10,779 bases of DNA from Promethearchaeota archaeon (GTDB taxonomy: Archaea > Asgardarchaeota > Lokiarchaeia > Sigynarchaeales > SOKP01): positions 1 through 10,779 of the forward strand of contig JAGXOB010000076.1 in assembly GCA_019894735.1 (NCBI GenBank), read 5' to 3'. A model generated the notes under the pieces. The model was not told the DNA's origin, ran no database searches, and saw only the letters and a program-made list of their open reading frames with translations. Below, piece after piece: positions 4,430 through 10,779 of the stretch. Both the position numbers and the translations under genes were made by a program. Every line of letters begins with the position of its first letter. Positions within the stretch are counted from its first letter, which is position 1.

Positions 4430-7400
4430 ATGAAAATAATTTCTAGTACTTCACTTAAAAAAAATAAATCAAGCCAAAGAATAGCGGCTCTTATCATTTT
4501 ATCAGCAGTATTTCTTTCAAGTAGTTTTCTCATCTCAAACTCTAATAATAGTACAGAATTAAACAAAGACTTCAATAACACACCTCAAATACCATCAGTT
4601 GCAGATGTTGATTCAGTTTTATTTGAAGGTAATGAAAATGCTTTAAATATGACCGATTATGGAAATTTGTACGAATACAATCAAGAAATATCCCTATCTA
4701 ATCAAGAAGAACTTAATTTAAATTATTATCTTGATGATGCAAATGATTGGAAAGTTTCAAAAGTTGAGACACAAATAAAAAATATTGAAGATACAAGAAA
4801 TTGGATTAATAACAGTGGATTTCAACCTGTTCAAATTTTCAGAGTATATCAAACATATGAAAGTGCTCATGATTATCTTAATAATAATGATCCATATGCT
4901 GATATCGATCATACTATTTTTGAATCAGGAGCTTACTATTTACGAGTTCATTTTGTAAATATATCATTTGATTATCAAACTGATGTATCCGATTCTGATT
5001 TCATGGTAGTCTTAAATGAATCTCAAAGTGAAGTTCTTGCAGTATCAGGATATAGAGAAGATTTTTACTCACCTTGGTCAATTGGTGAAACCATTTATTT
5101 ATCTTATAGTTCTGATAATAATCCTTCAACAAGGGATTATGGTTATTATATTGATTATTATGAATTAATTAATGCTTCTAGTAATCTAGAAGTAAATTCC
5201 ATTAATTGGAAGGGACGATATTCCCAAAGTGGGACATATGGTTCAAATACCTACGGTTCTGGAAACATTGAATATGCTGATGGAATGTTTATAGGCTATC
5301 ATGGAGGTTGGTATAGTGATATTGAAACGTACGTTTTCTACGAGAACACATTTACAGAATTATACCAAGATAACATTGTTGTTCCACGAGGAAAGGTTTT
5401 AGATGCATATCTAAGTTTTGATTATTATACTCAGTTTGCCCTTGATACAAACAATATAATTATGTATATGAAAATAAATGGAGAAAGGGTTTATTCTAAG
5501 GGATTACTTGATTTAAATACTGAAGGTAAAAATAAATGGCATCACACTAATAATGTGCCAATGTATTTATGGATAAATCAAACTAATATTTTTACTTCAG
5601 GTAATATTAATGATCAAACTCTAAATATATCGTTTGGAATCAGAAATGAAGGATCAAGTACAATATATAGTGGATATGGTGACGGAAATGCAAATTTGAT
5701 ATGGTTCGATAATGTCTCTTTAGCTATAAGCACAATTGCCAATTCCACTCAGGAAGGAATCAACTTAAAGATAAACACACTTGATCTAATAGACACAAAT
5801 GAATGGGGTAAAGCTAATTTGAATCTAACAGATGGGTGGGACACAGATCCTATCAGTTTGAATTTTAATTCAACTTCTCCTTCATTATCTTTTGATTTGA
5901 ATACAATGTTATACGGATATCACGAAACTACTTCAAGAGTAGGTCAAACAACACTCGAAGGAATCTCTTATGAAATCTTAGAAAATGGATCAGTTTATTG
6001 GTACTTTTCACATAATTTTATTAAGCCTTCTTACTATTCAGATTTTGAATTCATAATAGATAAACCCTTTAATTGGGAGTTTTTCTACGCCTTGGACCAA
6101 GCATTAGTTTCTTATCCGTTCGAATATGGAAATGTAGGTGATTCTATATTAAAAATAAATAAATCCAATGACTTACTCCATGGTTGGTGGTCTTTCAAAG
6201 CCACCTCTCCAAATTACCTCGATATCGTAAATACAAAGATGTTGAAACAAGGTGAATGGACACACTCAAGTTTTGATACCGGTGAGTCAACACGGATTAA
6301 AACACAAGTAAATTACAGTAGTGAAATTCCTGATGATATTGAATTAACAGATGTAAATTTAACTATATTTGATCCCGAAGGTAACCAATGGTACTCAGAA
6401 GTAAATTCACCCCTGTCAAACGGAACCGTTTTCTTTTCAGATATAACATTTTCTGCGTTAAACACGACTGGTGGTCAATATGAATACACATTATTCTGGA
6501 GCAATGGAACCGCATTAGGTGGTCTTAAATCAGATTTTATTGTCAATCATCAAAGTAAACTTAAACTATTAAAACCTGACGACGCAAAAATCGACCTGAG
6601 AACTGATGGCTTCGTTGGTGACATCATCCCCGTAAGAATTATCTTAACGGATCCAGAAAATAATTTATCCATTTCAGATGCGATTGTTTCTTATAATTGG
6701 ACAGGGGGAACAACTCTTAATTTTACTGAAGCTGCGATTGGTGTCTATGAGATCATTCTTTATACTGCCGATTTAGCTTCGAGAGGGTTATACGAGATAG
6801 TAATAAGTTCGTCGAAATTAGGTTTTATTGATAGTAATCTTACGCTTGAGGTAAATTTAGGCGAGGAAACAGGCTTACAAAGACTTGAATCTGAATATAA
6901 TATAGAACTCCACGCAAATAGCACTATTAAGTTCAAGTTTACTGACTTTAGTGGCGACGGTATTGATGGAGCTACGGTTAACATTAGTATAAGTAACCCC
7001 TCACATTATTATATTGATAATCTTGGTAATGGAACCTATGATATTGAATTTAGTACGTCCTATATTACTAATATCGGAATATATCAACTGAACTTTAGTT
7101 TTTCGGCAACGGGGTATGAACCTCAGTATTACGTCTACCAATTTCAAATTGTAGAGCAGTCTGTAAATCTTTCAGTTTTTATTAATTCTGTCAGCATTCA
7201 AGGCAATTCTCTTCACGAATTTACATTTTTTGATACAATTAATGTTTCTGCTAAAGCGATGTCAATCATAGATGAAGTATATATTTCAGGAGGTAATTTT
7301 ACATGGATTAGCGCAACTTATGAAAAAAATTTAACAGAATACTCAGGTAATTGGTATAACTCATCGATTGAATGTCTGCCAGAATATTTCTCATCTGGAA

Positions 7401-8620
7401 TCAATTTCATTTATCTAAAGTTTTACCATTCGAATTATAGAACGCAAACTTTTGGCTTCGAAATATTGATAGATCGAATTGAATTCGATGTTGATATAGT
7501 TGGACATATAGATTCAAACCCAACCATAAAAGCAGAAATAGGAGGATCTTTAGTGCTTCAAATAGAATTGTTGGATATCGAAACCGATCTACCTATTGTA
7601 AACGCAACTGTTTTATACGAATGGACTTATGGAGTAGGAGAATTAACTGAAGTAAGTCCAGGCACATATCAGCTATCTGTAGGATTACCTGAAAACCTCC
7701 AAGGAAATTTCATATTCAATCTCATTATATCGAAAGAAGGAACAGTGTATAAAACGACGCAATCTTCTTTTCTCTTAGTTATAGGTGAGCCAGAATTTCC
7801 TACTTTCATAATTTGGATTATAATATTAATTTCGGCTGCAATTATTAGCACATTAGGCATAATGAGCTTGAGATCCTACGTTATTCTGCCAAGGAGGAGG
7901 AGGAGGGAAGCAGAATTACTATCTAGAACCCAAAAATTTAAGGATATACAAAATATCCAAGCAATCGTTGCAATTCATCGAGATAGCGGAATTCCTCTAT
8001 ATACCAAAAGCTATTCAATTCTTGAAAAGCATAAGAAAGAAATCTTCTCTGGTTTCATTCAGGCAATTATAACGGTTGGAGAAGAGATGGTAGGAAAACG
8101 AGGAATGGAAGGAGAATTAGTCGAACCTGCCAAAGAAGATGGTACTCGAACGATTTTAGAGCTGGATTTCAAATATTTTTATTGTTTGATATGCGATCGC
8201 CAAGATTTACGGATCATTTTCATTCTCACTGAAAGAGCTTCTGACCTAATGAAAAAACAGATTTCTGATTTGTCTTTAGGGGCTTTGTTAGAACTTTCAG
8301 AGCAAATAGGGAATTGGGATGGGGCTATTCATGAATTTGAAACAAAATTTCCCCCAATTATCAACAAATACGTAGAATTAGCCTATAAAGAAGCATTTAC
8401 GATAAATAACGCAGAATTCGTGGCTAAAATAAGAAAAGAAGGAGATTTAAATTCAATGGAAACCCGTATTTTAAACGTTATCTATTCTATTGCTAAGAGT
8501 AAAAAAGAATTTCACTTGGATACAATATTTGAACTTATTCATGAGAAAAATGAAAATATTGTTATCGATGGCATAGAGACCTTGATAAAGAAGCAACTTA
8601 TTATACCATCAACAAAATAA
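4430..8620 (+). CDS. Giant receptor-like membrane protein: Ig-like ectodomain, TM helix, cytoplasmic longin-like domain and winged-helix-like tail
   Basis: 1396 residues. A basic start ('KKNKSSQR') and hydrophobic segment 18-36 form a signal peptide or anchor. Residues 40-1120 are extracellular by inference: about 35 N-x-S/T sequons, a single Cys (982), and mostly beta structure. About 255-435 resembles a jelly roll of the carbohydrate-binding kind, ending 'IWFDNVSLAI'. From about 705 to 1118 there are four degenerate repeats of roughly 100 residues; the first and last share 'AIVSYNWTGG'/'ATVLYEWTYG' followed by 'GVYEI'/'GTYQL'. A transmembrane helix (1124-1148) is followed by Arg5 (1155-1159), so the C-terminus is cytoplasmic. 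Residues 1174-1325 fit a longin-like beta-beta-alpha-beta-beta-beta-alpha-alpha order, with 'IQAIVAIHRDSGIPLYTKSY' and 'IFSGFIQAIITVGEEM'. Residues 1340-1396 look like a winged helix ('METRILNVIYSIA', 'IETLIKKQLII'). Topology is confident; ligand and partners are unknown. Binding of a small GTPase is my inference. Confidence 0.85.
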   Translation: MKIISSTSLKKNKSSQRIAALIILSAVFLSSSFLISNSNNSTELNKDFNNTPQIPSVADVDSVLFEGNENALNMTDYGNLYEYNQEISLSNQEELNLNYYLDDANDWKVSKVETQIKNIEDTRNWINNSGFQPVQIFRVYQTYESAHDYLNNNDPYADIDHTIFESGAYYLRVHFVNISFDYQTDVSDSDFMVVLNESQSEVLAVSGYREDFYSPWSIGETIYLSYSSDNNPSTRDYGYYIDYYELINASSNLEVNSINWKGRYSQSGTYGSNTYGSGNIEYADGMFIGYHGGWYSDIETYVFYENTFTELYQDNIVVPRGKVLDAYLSFDYYTQFALDTNNIIMYMKINGERVYSKGLLDLNTEGKNKWHHTNNVPMYLWINQTNIFTSGNINDQTLNISFGIRNEGSSTIYSGYGDGNANLIWFDNVSLAISTIANSTQEGINLKINTLDLIDTNEWGKANLNLTDGWDTDPISLNFNSTSPSLSFDLNTMLYGYHETTSRVGQTTLEGISYEILENGSVYWYFSHNFIKPSYYSDFEFIIDKPFNWEFFYALDQALVSYPFEYGNVGDSILKINKSNDLLHGWWSFKATSPNYLDIVNTKMLKQGEWTHSSFDTGESTRIKTQVNYSSEIPDDIELTDVNLTIFDPEGNQWYSEVNSPLSNGTVFFSDITFSALNTTGGQYEYTLFWSNGTALGGLKSDFIVNHQSKLKLLKPDDAKIDLRTDGFVGDIIPVRIILTDPENNLSISDAIVSYNWTGGTTLNFTEAAIGVYEIILYTADLASRGLYEIVISSSKLGFIDSNLTLEVNLGEETGLQRLESEYNIELHANSTIKFKFTDFSGDGIDGATVNISISNPSHYYIDNLGNGTYDIEFSTSYITNIGIYQLNFSFSATGYEPQYYVYQFQIVEQSVNLSVFINSVSIQGNSLHEFTFFDTINVSAKAMSIIDEVYISGGNFTWISATYEKNLTEYSGNWYNSSIECLPEYFSSGINFIYLKFYHSNYRTQTFGFEILIDRIEFDVDIVGHIDSNPTIKAEIGGSLVLQIELLDIETDLPIVNATVLYEWTYGVGELTEVSPGTYQLSVGLPENLQGNFIFNLIISKEGTVYKTTQSSFLLVIGEPEFPTFIIWIIILISAAIISTLGIMSLRSYVILPRRRRREAELLSRTQKFKDIQNIQAIVAIHRDSGIPLYTKSYSILEKHKKEIFSGFIQAIITVGEEMVGKRGMEGELVEPAKEDGTRTILELDFKYFYCLICDRQDLRIIFILTERASDLMKKQISDLSLGALLELSEQIGNWDGAIHEFETKFPPIINKYVELAYKEAFTINNAEFVAKIRKEGDLNSMETRILNVIYSIAKSKKEFHLDTIFELIHEKNENIVIDGIETLIKKQLIIPSTK
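7892..7906 (+). repeat. (AGG)5 run encoding the Arg5 stop-transfer cluster
   Basis: Five consecutive AGG codons (residues 1155-1159) follow the transmembrane helix. They form a polypurine run resembling repeated Shine-Dalgarno cores. Other Arg codons nearby are AGA or CGA, so the uniform choice stands out. Confidence 0.8.
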
Positions 8621-8631
8621 AATAGTAGTTA

Positions 8632-8648
8632 TTTTTTTTTGATTTTTT
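8632..8648 (+). terminator. Poly-T terminator-like tract
   Basis: Nine T (8632-8640) and, after GA, six more T (8643-8648) lie 11 bases after the stop of the surface-protein gene. Archaeal intrinsic termination relies on such U-tracts without a strong hairpin. The next ATG is only 12 bases on, so either readthrough feeds the downstream gene or that gene has a promoter inside the preceding coding region. Confidence 0.45.
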
Positions 8649-8660
8649 CTTAATTTAATT

Positions 8661-9278
8661 ATGAGTACTCCAAATGATTTAAGGTTTGAATGCGTACATT
8701 GTGGAAACTGTTGTACTGATTTAAACACACTTGTTAATACTACCTATTTAGATATTCTACGCATCAGAGATGGCTTAAATCTGACTCAAGATGAAGTGAT
8801 TGAAATTTTAGGATTTTATGTATTCGAAAAAAAACCATCAACTAAAGAAATAGATAGGATGGTTCTTCCACCTATTGAGACAGAAAGAGGTTTAGCTTTT
8901 ACAGGGCTTAAGAAAAAACAGAGTGGCCAGTGTTACTTTTATAACAACAAATCAAAGAGATGTTCAATTTATAAATTTAGACCGAATTTTTGTAGGACTT
9001 TTCCCTTTACTTTTAAGGTCACAGTTAACAGAAAAAGTTCAGGTGAAAATGCGATTAAAGTATTCTACACAGAAACAGGGCTTCAATATTGTCAAGGAAT
9101 AGGAGATAAATCTCCTATTATCGAGAAGGATAATTGGATTCAATTAGGTCAAAGAGTTCTCCAAGATTTAGCTAAAAACACAGTTTTGATTAAGAAATGG
9201 AATGAGAGCGTTAAAAATAAGGTAATATTACCTTCTGTAAATAATTTTATTCTAACGATTTTTAATTTAGATCACTAA
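8661..9278 (+). CDS. YkgJ-type cysteine-cluster (putative metal-binding) protein
   Basis: 205 residues. The family pattern is complete: 'FECVHCGNCC' near the N-terminus (Cys11, 14, 17, 18), then 'GQCYFYNNKSKRCSIYKFRP' (Cys91, Cys101) and 'FCRTFPF' (Cys111), with an extra Cys144 in 'LQYCQG'. In this UPF0153/CxxCxxCC group the cysteines are thought to bind zinc or an Fe-S cluster; the biochemical role is generally unknown, and some relatives accompany flagellar or methylation functions. No signal peptide or membrane segment, so it is cytoplasmic. It starts 40 bases after the surface-protein gene on the same strand, across a poly-T tract. I see no good TATA at the right distance, so partial co-transcription with the surface protein is plausible but unproven. 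The ATG at 8661 places the Cys motif at the usual N-terminal position. Family assignment is strong; function is not known. Confidence 0.88.
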   Translation: MSTPNDLRFECVHCGNCCTDLNTLVNTTYLDILRIRDGLNLTQDEVIEILGFYVFEKKPSTKEIDRMVLPPIETERGLAFTGLKKKQSGQCYFYNNKSKRCSIYKFRPNFCRTFPFTFKVTVNRKSSGENAIKVFYTETGLQYCQGIGDKSPIIEKDNWIQLGQRVLQDLAKNTVLIKKWNESVKNKVILPSVNNFILTIFNLDH

Positions 9279-9283
9279 ATTTA

Positions 9284-9312
9284 CACTCTCATTTAACAAT
9301 ATTGCGAGAGTG
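9284..9312. terminator. Hairpin at the convergent gene ends
   Basis: CACTCTC (9284-9290) and GAGAGTG (9306-9312) are exact reverse complements around 15 bases. The element lies just past the stop of the cysteine-cluster gene and overlaps the last codons and stop (9293-9295) of the opposing gene, so it could fold in both transcripts. The GC content of the arms is well above the local average, which argues against pure chance. Confidence 0.4.
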
Positions 9313-10779
9313 CCAATAACATCCAAAATAACATACGCAACTCAATTTTGAATGCGATTTTATTTTGATAACAATTAAATTCACCAAAATCTTGGCTGTC
9401 TATAAAAAATTTTAAATTTTGATTTAAAAACTGTAGTAACTCTGAAATTATGCTTATGTCTTTCCCAGTCGAATCTAGTAATACTAGTGTTAATAATGTC
9501 CTAGCGGTGTCTGTTGCGTTTCCGTTAATAGATCCATTGGATTGTATTTTCTTTTCTAATTCGGTTAAATAAGGAGCTTGCAAATTAGTAAAATCAAATC
9601 TAGCATCTAACAATTTCAATAAACCTAAGTAAAAAAACATATCTGACAACTGATATTCTTCTGAATTAAATAAATTAAGGTTTGCTAAAGGTTCAATAAG
9701 ATGCCTTTTATTTGTTATAATTCCACCACTTTTTTTTAACATCTTTAAGCTTAAAATAGTGAAAAAGTTAAGAGTTATTTTATCGGGAATGAAAGGGTTG
9801 AGGTCATTTTCTAAAAACATTTCGATATCCAATAAATCAACCACTTCTGAATTATTCAATAACTCTAATTCAGAAAGAATGGAAAGTCCATAGTATATAC
9901 TAATCGGGTTCGGTATGTGGTACCTCCCAGTACTGAAAACTTTTCCACTGATAAAATTATTTATAACATTTTTAATATACCCTGGTTCTAATTGTAGTTC
10001 TTCTCCTAACATTTTAAAAATATTCACGACATAAAACAAATTTTCTAAATCTAGATAATCAGGTGAAGTTGTAACATATTTTCTTAATTGTTTTATATCG
10101 ATTATTATTTTATCAGCAATAGATTGATTTAATTTAGGGAAACTCACGAAATAATTCAAGAGTGAAGGTGTCTTCTCCTCATTTTGGATAATTTCTTTTT
10201 TTTTTTGATTTGAGGAATGACTGATAGTTTCTATGTTATCTCGGCGAGCTTTTTGTAGTGCTTTTAATATATCTTCTTCAGATATAATTTCCTTAGGATT
10301 ATCTATCTGGAAAATTTCTTCTTTAAAGGTGAAATTAGAAGGATTGAAGTATTTTAACAAGTCGTTGTTTATTATATTGAAGTGCTCCTTTAATTTCTCT
10401 GAAATTATGTTATCTTTTCTAAATTTATTTAGTTTATTACGAAATTCAAGGGGCAATAGATCAAAAAGATCTAAATTTTCGATAATTAAGTCATTTTTTT
10501 CTATTAAATATTCTGAAATTATAATAAATAAGTGTTTATTGTTATATTCGTTTAATCCCATTTGTAGAAAAGCTAAATAATCACTAAACTTGTTTTTATT
10601 TTTTTTGTATAACTCTTCAAATAATTGACGATCTGCCATCAACTTACTTTTAGATACTCCTATTGTAATTAGTGCCGAGTTTGTCGCTGCGATAATCGAA
10701 AGAATATTGTCTTCCGTATCTTTTTGTTCATTTGAATCTATTTTTAACGATATATCAATATTTTTAGAGAGGATAAGGT
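9293..10779 (-). CDS. Helical protein with alpha/alpha-toroid-like C-terminal half, 5' end beyond the window
   Basis: The frame from the stop at 9293 stays open through an ATG at 10639 and a TTG at 10642 to the window edge, adding about 45 sense codons ('ILSIIAATNSALITIGVSKS' is encoded upstream of the ATG). I therefore call it 5'-partial, at least 495 residues. No Shine-Dalgarno sits at a proper distance from the ATG at 10639. The first third is charged and helical, with a Lys/Glu-rich linker (about 10150-10260). The C-terminal half (about 9300-10120) alternates helices in the manner of terpene-cyclase/prenyltransferase-like alpha/alpha toroids: a 'TGRYHIPNPISIYYGLSIL' block (around 9880-9930) and an 'NGSINGNATDTARTLLTLVL' block (9482-9541) resemble the repeated G-x-aromatic/small loop followed by helix. 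No catalytic DxDD or metal-binding prenyltransferase residues are evident, so a structural or binding role is likelier than cyclase chemistry. Family and function remain uncertain. Confidence 0.7.
   Translation of the reverse strand, partial: LILSKNIDISLKIDSNEQKDTEDNILSIIAATNSALITIGVSKSKLMADRQLFEELYKKNKNKFSDYLAFLQMGLNEYNNKHLFIIISEYLIEKNDLIIENLDLFDLLPLEFRNKLNKFRKDNIISEKLKEHFNIINNDLLKYFNPSNFTFKEEIFQIDNPKEIISEEDILKALQKARRDNIETISHSSNQKKKEIIQNEEKTPSLLNYFVSFPKLNQSIADKIIIDIKQLRKYVTTSPDYLDLENLFYVVNIFKMLGEELQLEPGYIKNVINNFISGKVFSTGRYHIPNPISIYYGLSILSELELLNNSEVVDLLDIEMFLENDLNPFIPDKITLNFFTILSLKMLKKSGGIITNKRHLIEPLANLNLFNSEEYQLSDMFFYLGLLKLLDARFDFTNLQAPYLTELEKKIQSNGSINGNATDTARTLLTLVLLDSTGKDISIISELLQFLNQNLKFFIDSQDFGEFNCYQNKIAFKIELRMLFWMLLALSQYC

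Noticed and set aside
6760..7860. Two minus-strand open frames (6760-6984 and 7669-7860) inside the surface-protein gene
   Set aside because: Both are antisense to repeat-bearing ectodomain and transmembrane coding sequence with no promoter or family support.
7891..7907. Shine-Dalgarno-like polypurine run as an internal translation start
   Set aside because: No start codon lies at a suitable distance downstream in any frame; the run is explained by the Arg5 codons.
10233..10580. Plus-strand open frame of 115 codons rich in Ser, Phe and Leu
   Set aside because: It mirrors the Lys/Glu/Asn-rich minus-strand gene; such composition is the expected complement shadow.
10640..10642. TTG as the start codon of the rightmost minus-strand gene
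   Set aside because: The frame is open well beyond it to the window edge and no ribosome binding site is at proper spacing, so an out-of-window start is more likely.

Overview
The window looks like a chromosomal piece of an Asgard archaeon, most likely Lokiarchaeia-like or a close relative. The pointers are a strongly AT-rich sequence (about 30% GC by eye), archaeal-type BRE/TATA promoters with very short leaders or none, an archaeal Ogg2 DNA glycosylase, a Ras/Rab-like small GTPase fused to a longin-like domain, and a giant membrane protein with a second longin-like domain on its cytoplasmic side. I have no tools, so family assignments rest on motifs and remembered family patterns. No tRNA, rRNA, CRISPR array, transposase or integrase was seen.

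Layout. From 1 to 1375 (minus strand) there is a two-gene unit: a longin-coiled coil-Ras-like GTPase, followed 11 bases later by a nitroreductase that runs off the left edge. The divergent gap 1376-1662 holds a perfect 9-bp dyad almost exactly midway between the two flanking start codons. A small acidic unknown protein (1663-1932, plus) converges on an 8-oxoguanine glycosylase/lyase (1945-2571, minus), whose promoter implies a leaderless mRNA. A PfkB-family kinase that most resembles bacterial adenosine kinases (2709-3707) and a 105-residue unknown protein (3948-4265) follow on the plus strand.

The centrepiece is 4430-8620: a 1396-residue predicted single-pass or signal-anchored surface protein. 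It has a large ectodomain with about 35 N-glycosylation sequons, no disulfide potential, a jelly-roll-like region and four degenerate Ig-like beta-sandwich repeats. A transmembrane helix, an Arg5 stop-transfer stretch, a longin-like domain and a winged-helix-like tail follow. A YkgJ-type cysteine-cluster protein (8661-9278) lies directly downstream. The right end is a minus-strand helical protein with an alpha/alpha-toroid-like C-terminal half (9293 to beyond 10779); its reading frame stays open to the edge, so its true start is outside the window.

How the genes may work together. The most exciting reading is an outside-to-inside signalling system. In eukaryotes and in MglA/MglB systems, longin and roadblock folds are platforms that bind and regulate Ras-superfamily GTPases. 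Here one longin sits under a glycoprotein-like ectodomain and another is fused to a GTPase 3 kb away. A receptor-like protein that acts on a small GTPase through a longin contact is an inference from domain architecture and not something the sequence proves. The repair, kinase and redox genes look like ordinary housekeeping neighbours.
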